A stretch of DNA of 7,899 nt from JBKEDH01 sp047975295 (GCA_047975295.1 JBKEDH010000121.1:1-7899); one strand, 5' to 3'. Positions 1 through 7,526 are shown, counted from the first letter of the stretch. Made by a program: numbers and translations. The notes: generated from the sequence alone by a model not told the origin.

Positions 1-105
1 TGTTATCGCTTCAATAGAAGCTTTATGAAAGAGAACATTTTTGACAATCTTCTCATCAGAATGGTTAATACAAGTCCTTGTCTAATCAAAAATATTAGTG
101 ATTAA
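1..105 (+). CDS. C-terminal end of a probable IS1595-family transposase (cut by window edge)
   Basis: The + strand is open from the first base (frame 1) through 34 codons to a TAA at 103-105. The start lies outside the window. The peptide contains CYRFNRSFMKENIFDNLLIR, then MVNTSP. From memory, this 'F-C-Y-R-F/I-N-R ... F-D-x-L-I/L-x-R-M-V' pattern is how many ISXO2/IS1595-type DDE transposases end. The catalytic DDE residues would lie upstream and cannot be seen, so activity cannot be judged. The reading frame points towards the 3' end of the neighbouring symporter gene and stops about 60 bases before it, which suits an insertion downstream of that gene. The match is recalled from family appearance over a short stretch, so an unrelated protein end or chance open frame remains possible. 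Confidence 0.5.
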   Translation, partial: CYRFNRSFMKENIFDNLLIRMVNTSPCLIKNISD

Positions 106-137
106 GTGCCTAAGTCAATAAATTTAAACAGGCTCTT
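1..137 (+). mobile_element. Possible right end of an IS1595-like insertion sequence
   Basis: This extends the inferred transposase end to where the element's terminal inverted repeat would be expected. The segment 107-136 is AT-rich and contains an imperfect inverted pair, GTGCCT near 107-112 against AGGCTC near 129-134, with one mismatch and a loop of about 17 bases. The boundary near 131-137 is a guess: the left end of the element, its matching inverted repeat and the 8-bp target duplication expected for this family all lie outside the window. If the element is real, it sits about 30 bases beyond the stop codon of the symporter gene and does not break it. Confidence 0.3.
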
Positions 138-166
138 AGTAATCAAGTCTATTTCTTTTACGTTCC

Positions 167-1540
167 TTATTTTTTATTTTGGCAATTAGAAGTGAGATTT
201 TTTGTGTATTTTTTTGCAGCCTTATTAACTTTAGGTGCCAACCACAGTACAGCAACCATATTAGGAATAACCATCAAGGCATACGATAAATCGATTAAAT
301 TTTTAACCAATTCTAAAGAAGCTACAGCGGCAAAAACAATCATAATTACGAAATAAACATTGTACAGCTTACCAATCTTGGCATTGGTTAAAAACGAAAG
401 GCTTTTTACCCCATAGTACGAATAAGTAAACAGAGTGGATAATGCAAAAGCAGTAACAATAACCATCAAAAGGATATCGCCATAACCAAAAAGCGTCTTT
501 TTAAAGGCACTTAGCGTCATTACAATTCCACTGATATCCTCTGTATAAGCACCACTCAAAATAATCACAACAGCAGTAAAAGTACATACCATAATCGTAT
601 CTATAAACGGTCCCAACATAGCCACAAGACCTTCTTTTATCGGATTGTTATTTTTTGATTGCCCATGGTACATCGGGGCGCTACCCAATCCTGCTTCGTT
701 AGAGAACATGGCTCTGCGCACACCAATAATTACAAGACCCCAAAATCCACCGGAGACCATAGCATCGAAGTTCCATGCTTCAACAAAAATCATTTTAAGT
801 GCCGGCCAAATTTGAGAGGTATTCATCGCCATAACCAATAGAACTGCGATTAAATAGATTCCGACCATAAAAGGCACAATGGTCGATGCTACCCTTGTAA
901 TATTTGAAAGTCCACCAAAAATAACAACCGAGGTGATGGCAGCGAGAAAGAAACCAACAATTAATTTCCAATTGAAATAACTGGTGGCCAATAAAGTTTC
1001 CTGTGGGTTTACCACTACCATAAAGGTATCGGTAAATTGGTTTGCAGTAAACACACCAAGAAAACCAAAAAGTCCGCATATACTAAAAAAAATAGCCAAA
1101 GGTTTAGCCCATGCTCCCAAGCCTTGCACAATATAATACATAGGCCCACCCTGGAGCCTACCTTCCGAATCGGTACCCCGAAACATAATAGCCAAGCTAC
1201 AGGAATAGAATTTAATTACCATACCCAATAAAGCCGTCATCCAGATCCAAAAAACTACACCCGGACCTCCATCGTGAATCGCAATAGCCACTCCAGATAT
1301 ATTGCCCAATCCCACGGTAGCCGCTACAGCAGCAGAAAGTGCTTGAAATGAGCTCACCTCGCCTTTTGCGTTTTTATCATTGTACTTACCGGCAGTAATA
1401 GCCAAGGCGTGGCCAAAATAACGATAGGGTAAAAACTTAGAGTAAAAAACCAAAAATACCCCACCTCCAATAAGTAAGACAAACATAGGCCAATCGGTAA
1501 GAGGCAAAAGGTATTGGATATATTTATTTATAAAATCCAC
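167..1540 (-). CDS. Sodium:alanine/glycine symporter, AGCS family
   Basis: This is an inner-membrane carrier of the alanine-or-glycine:cation symporter family, which brings small amino acids in with Na+. The protein is strongly hydrophobic along its length, with about ten membrane segments, and has the family's landmarks: GNISGV at about residues 79-84, GGPGVVFWIW at about 91-100 (the family signature with small deviations), QGGPMYY at about 131-137, and the near-invariant GVRRAMFSNEAGLGSAPM at about 273-290. The C-terminus is a short, lysine-rich cytoplasmic tail. At 457 residues it has the usual length. There is no ATG at the 5' end. The open frame begins with TTG at 1556-1558, immediately after an in-frame TAA. 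I prefer GTG at 1538-1540 because it gives an N-terminus (MDFINKYIQ) of normal length before the first membrane helix. It lies about 60 bases downstream of the patatin gene on the same strand and may be co-transcribed with it. Substrate (Ala, Gly or other) is not decided by sequence. The family is certain. Confidence 0.93.
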   Translation of the reverse strand: MDFINKYIQYLLPLTDWPMFVLLIGGGVFLVFYSKFLPYRYFGHALAITAGKYNDKNAKGEVSSFQALSAAVAATVGLGNISGVAIAIHDGGPGVVFWIWMTALLGMVIKFYSCSLAIMFRGTDSEGRLQGGPMYYIVQGLGAWAKPLAIFFSICGLFGFLGVFTANQFTDTFMVVVNPQETLLATSYFNWKLIVGFFLAAITSVVIFGGLSNITRVASTIVPFMVGIYLIAVLLVMAMNTSQIWPALKMIFVEAWNFDAMVSGGFWGLVIIGVRRAMFSNEAGLGSAPMYHGQSKNNNPIKEGLVAMLGPFIDTIMVCTFTAVVIILSGAYTEDISGIVMTLSAFKKTLFGYGDILLMVIVTAFALSTLFTYSYYGVKSLSFLTNAKIGKLYNVYFVIMIVFAAVASLELVKNLIDLSYALMVIPNMVAVLWLAPKVNKAAKKYTKNLTSNCQNKK

Positions 1541-1599
1541 GCAAACTAAGATATGCAATTAAAGTGAAATGCAAAACACTATTTTGTTTTATCTATAAA

Positions 1600-2502
1600 T
1601 CAATGCTTAATAGGATTTATAGTTTTATTTTTGTTCTTAGCAAAATCGTAGCCACTTTGCCACCATTTGGTCATTTTTTCCTTGTTAAAAATAAGCGAAT
1701 TGGTAGTTAAAACAGTTGGTGTATAATAAAAATTGATAATAGTATTGTTTCTTCCGGCAATATGTTTCCCTATTCTAATATTTTGGGTTTCAATCCTATC
1801 CAACATAAAAGTAAACATATTGGTCATTAACGAAAATGGGTTTCGGGAAGGCAAACGGTTAAATAGTGTCGTTTCGGTTTGCAAAACAATCACATCTACT
1901 TCGGTAGCACCACGGTTTATGGCTTCTTCAATAGGTACCATATTGCCAAGTCCACCATCGGCATATTCGCAATTGTTACGTTTTGCCAACGACATAAAAG
2001 GCGTGTAATTACAGGAAATCCAAACCCAATCGATAAATGTTTCGTAATTAAAATTACGCAAACATTTATATTCCACTTCGTTGGTAGATAAATTGGCTAC
2101 CGTTACTATAATGTCTTTATTGGAACTTTTCAGTTTTAAAAATTCATCTTCGGTTAAATTACGTTTAATTAGTGCTTTTAAGTTATGGCTTTCGCCAAAG
2201 GTTTTACTGCCCCGTAAAAGATTCATAAATACATTAAAATGGTTAATACCTATATTATGCAAACCATGTTTTTTTTTGATTACAAAAGGATTGACATTAA
2301 AAATATCGTGATTATTAACACTGGTATAAACCGATTTTATTTTTTGTATTTCGTTCAATGCCAAATGCGACACCAACAAACTCCCCGTAGATGTACCGAT
2401 ATACAATTGGTAATCACGTTTTAACTCTTCTATCAAGTATTGGGCAACACCACCCGCAAACGCACCTTTACTACCACCACCCGAAATTACCAATGCTCTC
2501 AT
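1600..2502 (-). CDS. Patatin-like phospholipase (Ser-Asp acyl hydrolase)
   Basis: This is a single-domain patatin-family lipid acyl hydrolase of 300 residues, expected to cleave acyl chains from phospholipids or related esters with a Ser-Asp dyad. All parts of the active site are present. The glycine-rich oxyanion loop GGGSKG is at residues 8-13, the nucleophile elbow GTSTG at 36-40 has Ser38 as nucleophile, and the D-G-G motif at 182-184 has Asp182 as its partner. No signal peptide or membrane segment is visible, because the first strand (ALVISGGG) begins right at the ATG. It is therefore probably cytoplasmic, like the bacterial RssA/YjjU type of stand-alone patatins rather than the exported BamA-fused type. 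The ATG at 2500-2502 is three bases after the stop of the upstream M1 peptidase gene, so translation is probably coupled. Enzyme class is secure. The natural lipid and the biological role are unknown. Confidence 0.92.
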   Translation of the reverse strand: MRALVISGGGSKGAFAGGVAQYLIEELKRDYQLYIGTSTGSLLVSHLALNEIQKIKSVYTSVNNHDIFNVNPFVIKKKHGLHNIGINHFNVFMNLLRGSKTFGESHNLKALIKRNLTEDEFLKLKSSNKDIIVTVANLSTNEVEYKCLRNFNYETFIDWVWISCNYTPFMSLAKRNNCEYADGGLGNMVPIEEAINRGATEVDVIVLQTETTLFNRLPSRNPFSLMTNMFTFMLDRIETQNIRIGKHIAGRNNTIINFYYTPTVLTTNSLIFNKEKMTKWWQSGYDFAKNKNKTINPIKH

Positions 2503-2505
2503 ATA

Positions 2506-4461
2506 CTATTGCTGGATTTTTTTTAAAAGTTGTTTTGAAAATTGCGAAAACCGCCAATTATAATGTGTTGTTGCCTGTTTTAAGTTTTCAACACAAGTAT
2601 CATTGCAAGCTTGTATTAAATTTAAGTATTGAAAAGCATTTTGCCTAATTTCCGAAGCAAAATTTGAAGAAGTGTAACTTAAAAGTTCATTGTAAAACCG
2701 GTTTTTGTTTCCATCCTCAAAACCATCTGTAACCAAAGCCAATGCCAGCCAAAGCATTCGTATATTTTTATCGTTAAAACCTTGTATGCCCTTGGTTTGG
2801 TTTAGATATTTTGACTGTTCCTTCGGAAAATTACTCCAAAGATTATACAAAGCAGTTTCTTTCGTGATGTACGAGGCATCGTTTAAGAGCGATTCGTACT
2901 CAAATTTTAATTCCTGCGGAATTTTATTTAAAGATTGAGCTATGGCCTGACGCACCTTTAAACCGTTATCAAAATCAGCTTTCGTTACATATTCTGATAT
3001 CTGACCTACTATTTTTATTTTAGCTTCATCCGAAATCCCGGAGCTTAGGTAATCGGCGCATTTTGAGGTATAAATCTCGCAATCGACCATTAAATATTCA
3101 TTTATAAATGCTGATTTTTTCAAACTTTCCAAAGCCAAATTGTAATTAAAAACATCATCTTTCAACCAAATCTCAACAAAATTAGACAAATCGCAATTAC
3201 ACAGCGCTTCAACTTCTGCTATAAAATGGGTAGTTTCGGCATTTTTAAATTGATATTTTTTTAAATACTCCATAATACCTGCCCTAAAAACGCCATCACC
3301 TACCCTTTCACGTAAAATATGTAGTACCCACGCGCCACGTTTATAAAAAGTAGCACTACTAGCCTTTGGATCTAAAAGCGGTGTTCCCGCCCCTTTTTTA
3401 TCCTGCTCCAATAATTCTCGGGCATACTCGTATAAACGCCAATAATAATAATTTTCTCCAAAAACCGCACGTTCGGCCAAAAGTGCATAATACGTAGCAA
3501 AACCTTCTTGTAACCAATGGTGCTTGCCCAAACTTGCTGTTACCAAATTACCAAACCATTGGTGCGCCAGTTCGTGGGCATTTACATTTATGTAATTTTT
3601 ATCGGCAAACGCAATGGAATCTACAACAAAACCATCTGCAAAAATGGTAGTTCCCGTATTTTCCATACCACCATACATAAAGTCCTTGACCGGAATTTGT
3701 TTGTAATTTTGCCATGGATAAGCAACTCCTATTTCGGTTTCCAAGAAATCGAACATCTGCTTGGTATAGCGGTATGTGGGCTCAACTTTTAGGGTATCTT
3801 CCGGATAGAAATACAGCTCTAAAGGCACATGGCTTGCCGAATACGTTATCTGTTTGTTATATTTCCCTATTGCCAATGCCACCAAATAACTGGACATGGG
3901 CGCCTGCATATCGTAATGCCAAGTAATCGAATCCTCCTGAACAATTTTATCAATCAATTTTCCATTGGCAATAACTTTATAATCTTTGTTAAAACTAATG
4001 GCCAGATCGAATTCTGCCTTTTCATTCATATCATCGAAACTGGGCAGCCAATTACTAGTGTATTTACCCTGCCCTTGCGTCCATATCTGTTTATTGCCCT
4101 CATTATTGTTCCAATCGATAAAATACAATGCTTTTTTAGGCGAAGCTTCGTAATTAAAACTCAATTTGTAGGTTTTATTTTTTTTGAAATGATGCCGAAT
4201 ACTTATCTTCTTTGAATGATTACTGAATTGAACAGACTTTCCATTTAAGCGAACGGTATTGAATTTCATATTGACTGCATCGATAGAAACCGAATCTGTT
4301 TTTTTTAAAATATGGAATGTATAATATACAGTACCAAAAACCTTTGATACTTCTGGTTGGAACGAAACTTCGGCTTTTACAGTCTTAAAATCGACATAAT
4401 CAATTTGTTGTGCAATTATAGACTGAAAACTACATGTTACAATAAATAAAAAACGCTTCAT
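2506..4461 (-). CDS. Exported M1-family zinc aminopeptidase
   Basis: This is a gluzincin metallopeptidase of family M1, which removes N-terminal residues from peptides. Numbered from the ATG at 4459-4461 (651 residues), the sequence shows the substrate-anchoring exopeptidase motif GGMEN at 264-268 and the zinc motif HELAH at 296-300. The third zinc ligand Glu319 follows exactly 18 residues later in WLQEGF. Tyr373 in FYKRGAW is the likely transition-state tyrosine. Residues 1-18 (MKRFLFIVTCSFQSIIAQ) form a signal peptide ending in the 'AQ' common in flavobacteria, so the enzyme should act in the periplasm or outside. Cys10 lies in the hydrophobic core but is not a good lipobox. The frame stays open upstream to 4497, with ATGs at 4497 and 4467. 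I chose 4461 because it starts the signal peptide directly. The segment after about residue 450 is a shorter helical region than in PepN-type enzymes. It is first in a leftward gene group, 3 bases ahead of the patatin. Confidence 0.95.
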   Translation of the reverse strand: MKRFLFIVTCSFQSIIAQQIDYVDFKTVKAEVSFQPEVSKVFGTVYYTFHILKKTDSVSIDAVNMKFNTVRLNGKSVQFSNHSKKISIRHHFKKNKTYKLSFNYEASPKKALYFIDWNNNEGNKQIWTQGQGKYTSNWLPSFDDMNEKAEFDLAISFNKDYKVIANGKLIDKIVQEDSITWHYDMQAPMSSYLVALAIGKYNKQITYSASHVPLELYFYPEDTLKVEPTYRYTKQMFDFLETEIGVAYPWQNYKQIPVKDFMYGGMENTGTTIFADGFVVDSIAFADKNYINVNAHELAHQWFGNLVTASLGKHHWLQEGFATYYALLAERAVFGENYYYWRLYEYARELLEQDKKGAGTPLLDPKASSATFYKRGAWVLHILRERVGDGVFRAGIMEYLKKYQFKNAETTHFIAEVEALCNCDLSNFVEIWLKDDVFNYNLALESLKKSAFINEYLMVDCEIYTSKCADYLSSGISDEAKIKIVGQISEYVTKADFDNGLKVRQAIAQSLNKIPQELKFEYESLLNDASYITKETALYNLWSNFPKEQSKYLNQTKGIQGFNDKNIRMLWLALALVTDGFEDGNKNRFYNELLSYTSSNFASEIRQNAFQYLNLIQACNDTCVENLKQATTHYNWRFSQFSKQLLKKIQQ

Positions 4462-4510
4462 AAACATATTATATACAACGAATACGCCAAAATACATAAT
4501 TTTTCTATTT

Positions 4511-4539
4511 TTCGAATTCGAACAAAAGACTTAAATTCG
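4511..4539 (+). promoter_or_regulatory. Possible recG promoter overlapping a 12-bp palindrome
   Basis: The divergent gap between the M1 peptidase and recG carries TAAATTCG at 4532-4539, one base away from the Bacteroidota -7 consensus TAnnTTTG. TTCG at 4511-4514 lies 17 bases upstream as a weak candidate for the -33 TTTG box. If used, transcription would begin only a few bases before the recG ATG at 4546. Very short leaders of this kind are common in flavobacteria. The left box falls inside the perfect palindrome TTCGAATTCGAA (4511-4522). Both boxes are imperfect, so this is a suggestion only. I found no convincing promoter for the peptidase in the opposite direction. Confidence 0.3.
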
Positions 4540-4545
4540 TGTTCT

Positions 4546-6675
4546 ATGAGTAGCAACCTTCAAACACCTATCGATTATTTAAAAGGTGTTGGCCCCAATC
4601 GTGCCGACGCACTACGTAAGGAGCTGGAAATCCACACCTATCAGGATTTGCTCAACCTATTCCCAAACCGTTATATCGACAAAACACAATATTACAAGGT
4701 TAACCAACTACAAAACAATAATGCCGATGTACAGGTAATTGGACAAATAACTGCTTTTAAAGATATAGCTCAAAAGCGTGGAAAACGATTGGTTGCCACT
4801 TATCAAGACAATACCGGAACGATGGAACTGGTATGGTTTCGCGGACAAAAATGGATAAGGGACAACCTAAAACTAAACAAACCCTATGTTGCATTTGGAA
4901 AAGCCAACTGGTTTAATGGTAAATTTTCGATACCGCATCCCGAAATGGAACTTTTGGAAGACCATGAAAAAAATCTTAGATCGGCTATGCAACCTGTTTA
5001 TCCAAGTACCGAGAAATTGGGAAGTAAAGGCATTACCAATAAAGTTTTAAGCCAGATTATACAACAATTGTTTATTGAGACCAAAGGGCGTTTTAAGGAA
5101 ACCCTTTCGACCAATATACTTGCCGAGTTGAAACTTATTTCGAAAAGCGAAGCACTATTCAATATTCATTTTCCTAAAAATTCGGAACTACTTTTTAAGG
5201 CACAGACAAGATTAAAATTCGAAGAGTTTTTTTATATACAACTACAACTTATAATAAAAAACCAACTTCACAAATCGAAAATTAAAGGCTTGGCTTTCGA
5301 TAAAGTTGGGCATTATTTCAACACTTTTTACAACGAGCATTTACCTTTCGAATTGACACAAGCACAGAAACGAGTCATTAAAGAAATACGATCCGATTTA
5401 GGTAGTAATGCCCAAATGAACCGATTATTGCAGGGCGATGTTGGTTCGGGTAAGACCGTAGTAGCATTTATGTCAATGTTAATCGCACTTGACAATGGTT
5501 TTCAAGCTTGTTTAATGGCACCGACTGAAATTTTGTCAGTCCAACACTACAACGGATTAAACAAGTTATGTAAAACATTAAATATCAACATAAAAATGCT
5601 AACTGGTTCAAGTAAAACTTTAGAAAGAAGAGAAATTTACATAACATTCGAAAATGGTGAATTACAGATACTTGTAGGTTCCCTTGCTCTATTAGAAGAT
5701 AAAGTAAAATTTAAGAATCTTGGTCTTGCAATTATAGACGAGCAACACCGTTTTGGTGTCGATCAAAGAAGCAAGTTATGGCATAAAGGTGTCCCCTCTT
5801 CCAAAGGAACTGAAGGTATAATTCCTCCCCATATTTTGGTAATGACAGCCACACCTATTCCACGTACTTTGGCCATGTCGGTTTACGGCGATCTGGATAT
5901 TTCGATTATCGATGAATTGCCCGCAGGGCGAAAACCTATAAAAACCGTACACCGATACGACAATAACCGCCTTAATGTTTTTAAGTTTATAAGAGACGAA
6001 ATTGCCAAAGGGCGGCAAATTTATATAGTCTATCCGCTAATACAAGAAAGCGAAGCCTTAGATTATAAAGATTTAATGGATGGTTACGAAAGCATTGTTA
6101 GGGACTTTCCACAACCTAAATATCAAATTTCCATTGTTCACGGCAAAATGAAACCTACCGATAAAGACTACGAAATGCAACGCTTTGTTAAAGGAGAAAC
6201 CCAAATTATGGTCGCCACAACCGTTATTGAAGTAGGTGTTAATGTACCCAATGCTTCGGTTATGGTTATTGAAAGTGCCGAACGTTTTGGTTTATCGCAA
6301 TTACACCAATTACGTGGACGTGTTGGTCGTGGTGCCGAACAAAGCTATTGTATTTTAATGACAGGACACAAACTAAGCAACGACAGCAAAACCCGCTTAG
6401 AGACCATGGTAAAAACCAACGATGGTTTCGAAATTGCCGAAGTCGATTTAAAACTGCGCGGCCCCGGTAATCTCATGGGTACGCAACAAAGTGGCGTACT
6501 TAATTTAAAAATTGCCGATATTATAAAAGACAAAGCCCTTTTACAAACTGCCCGTTTTTATGCTAAAAAAACAATTAAAGAAGATCCAGCACTATCAACC
6601 CCTAATAACAGACCTATATTGAGTACCTATCGCGAGTTAACCAAATTTAAAAATATCTGGAATTATATTAGTTAG
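4546..6675 (+). CDS. recG: ATP-dependent DNA helicase RecG
   Basis: RecG is a superfamily 2 helicase that remodels stalled replication forks and branched recombination intermediates. The protein has 709 residues, against about 690 in E. coli. The N-terminal wedge region with its OB fold covers roughly the first 240 residues and opens with the typical PIDYLKGVGPNRA. The helicase core follows: Walker A GDVGSGKT at 297-304 (Lys303), motif II DEQH at 398-401 within DEQHRFGVDQ, motif III TATPIPRT at 434-441, and motif VI QLRGRVGRG at 588-596. The C-terminal LKLRGPGNLMGTQQSG at 635-650 is the RecG-type motif. The gene is complete. The ATG at 4546 is supported by family N-termini. Two oddities: residues 413-426 form an extra stretch between the 'KLW' of motif II's flank and 'PPHILVMTATP', and bases 5461-5760 are about 32% GC against about 40% on both sides, with AGA and TCA codons favoured. 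Neither breaks a catalytic motif. It is divergent from the peptidase group and convergent with the stress-protein gene, with a 26-base gap and no clear terminator. Confidence 0.97.
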   Translation: MSSNLQTPIDYLKGVGPNRADALRKELEIHTYQDLLNLFPNRYIDKTQYYKVNQLQNNNADVQVIGQITAFKDIAQKRGKRLVATYQDNTGTMELVWFRGQKWIRDNLKLNKPYVAFGKANWFNGKFSIPHPEMELLEDHEKNLRSAMQPVYPSTEKLGSKGITNKVLSQIIQQLFIETKGRFKETLSTNILAELKLISKSEALFNIHFPKNSELLFKAQTRLKFEEFFYIQLQLIIKNQLHKSKIKGLAFDKVGHYFNTFYNEHLPFELTQAQKRVIKEIRSDLGSNAQMNRLLQGDVGSGKTVVAFMSMLIALDNGFQACLMAPTEILSVQHYNGLNKLCKTLNINIKMLTGSSKTLERREIYITFENGELQILVGSLALLEDKVKFKNLGLAIIDEQHRFGVDQRSKLWHKGVPSSKGTEGIIPPHILVMTATPIPRTLAMSVYGDLDISIIDELPAGRKPIKTVHRYDNNRLNVFKFIRDEIAKGRQIYIVYPLIQESEALDYKDLMDGYESIVRDFPQPKYQISIVHGKMKPTDKDYEMQRFVKGETQIMVATTVIEVGVNVPNASVMVIESAERFGLSQLHQLRGRVGRGAEQSYCILMTGHKLSNDSKTRLETMVKTNDGFEIAEVDLKLRGPGNLMGTQQSGVLNLKIADIIKDKALLQTARFYAKKTIKEDPALSTPNNRPILSTYRELTKFKNIWNYIS

Positions 6676-6701
6676 ATTTAGGTTGCGTACTTTTCAATCT
6701 A

Positions 6702-7526
6702 CTAAAGCTTTCTCCCTTTAACAGACAGTAAAGGAATATTCATGCCCGAAGCCATAACCCTTGTTTTGCTTTTATGCACCAAAGACGACCAAAAACCGTA
6801 CTCGTAAGGTACCATAACAAGCACATTAGGCTTAAAGTGCTTTATTTCTTTTTGAATTTCAGCAATAATAGCATCCGACTGTACGCTTTTAAACATATAG
6901 GATACACCTTCTAATTCTTCGGAAATAGTCTTTATATTTTTTTCCGAATTCGAATTAATCTTATCTATTGTATCTTCTACGTGAAACACCTCCAATTGAG
7001 CCTTTAATCTTTTAGCAACAACTTTTACACGTCTCAACACCGAAGATGTTACGCCCCTTTCAAGATCGCAAGCAAACAAGATACGTTCCACTTTTGTAAA
7101 CTTTGCATTTATGGGTACAGCCAAAACAGGTACCTCCAGCTTATGTAAAGCTGCCGTTGTTGTACTTCCCAACAAATCGTCTTCCAAATTCTTTTCGTGC
7201 ATACCCAACACCACCAAATCGGCACTATACTCTTTGACAGAACGTTTTAGCTGATCGTAAAAATTACCCATTGCAAAATCCAATTTAACAGCGATATTAT
7301 TTTCTTCGGATATATTGGCTACACGCCTTTCGGCATTAATCCTATAGCTTTCTATCAATTCTTGCACTGCAGAATAAGACAAACGCGAATTAATGGTATG
7401 AATTGATAACTCGTGCAAATTGAACAACACTAGCTTAGCCCTTGTATATTTTGCCGTATCAATGGCATATTGTGTGGCATTTTCGGCTTCTTTTGAAAAA
7501 TCGGAAGCTACTATTATAGTTTTCAT
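6702..7526 (-). CDS. Tandem universal stress protein (two UspA domains)
   Basis: This is a cytoplasmic universal stress protein of 274 residues built from two UspA folds in a row, the usual form in Bacteroidota. Domain 1 starts at the N-terminus with IIVASDFSKEAENA, where the Asp of the 'VASDFS' strand is conserved, and ends near VLAVP. Domain 2 starts near RILFACDLERG and ends near the C-terminus with IPLLSV. The nucleotide loop of domain 1, G-M-H-E...L-L-G-S-T (Gly108 to Gly120), resembles the ATP-binding pattern G-x2-G-x9-G-S/T, but has Glu in place of the second glycine and is one residue shorter. Domain 2 has no such motif. ATP binding is therefore doubtful, and the protein may be of the non-nucleotide-binding type. 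I chose the ATG at 7524-7526. A GTG directly before it could add one Met. It lies leftward of the rRNA terminator and is not part of that operon. A TATTTTTG at 7659-7666 on its strand matches the -7 consensus but has no -33 partner. Confidence 0.93.
   Translation of the reverse strand: MKTIIVASDFSKEAENATQYAIDTAKYTRAKLVLFNLHELSIHTINSRLSYSAVQELIESYRINAERRVANISEENNIAVKLDFAMGNFYDQLKRSVKEYSADLVVLGMHEKNLEDDLLGSTTTAALHKLEVPVLAVPINAKFTKVERILFACDLERGVTSSVLRRVKVVAKRLKAQLEVFHVEDTIDKINSNSEKNIKTISEELEGVSYMFKSVQSDAIIAEIQKEIKHFKPNVLVMVPYEYGFWSSLVHKSKTRVMASGMNIPLLSVKGRKL

Noticed and set aside
6..56. Short minus-strand frame of 16 codons (ATG at 54-56) encoding a small, basic, amphipathic peptide
   Set aside because: It is too short, overlaps the likely transposase end on the other strand and has no independent support.
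795..1079. A 94-codon minus-strand frame overlapping the symporter
   Set aside because: It is a frame-shifted shadow of the symporter, rich in Cys, Trp and Tyr as expected for an out-of-frame reading.
3829..4215. A 128-codon + strand open frame inside the M1 peptidase gene
   Set aside because: It lies wholly antisense to a well-supported gene with intact catalytic motifs and its peptide has no recognisable features.
4454..4488. TTTG - 19 bases - TATGTTTA on the minus strand, considered as the M1 peptidase promoter
   Set aside because: Transcription from it would begin inside or after the chosen start codon, so it cannot drive the gene as annotated.
6673..6701. Inverted repeat TAGATT/AATCTA between the convergent recG and stress-protein genes, considered as a two-way terminator
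   Set aside because: The stem is only 6 AT-rich pairs with a 17-base loop and no T tract, so it would be too unstable.
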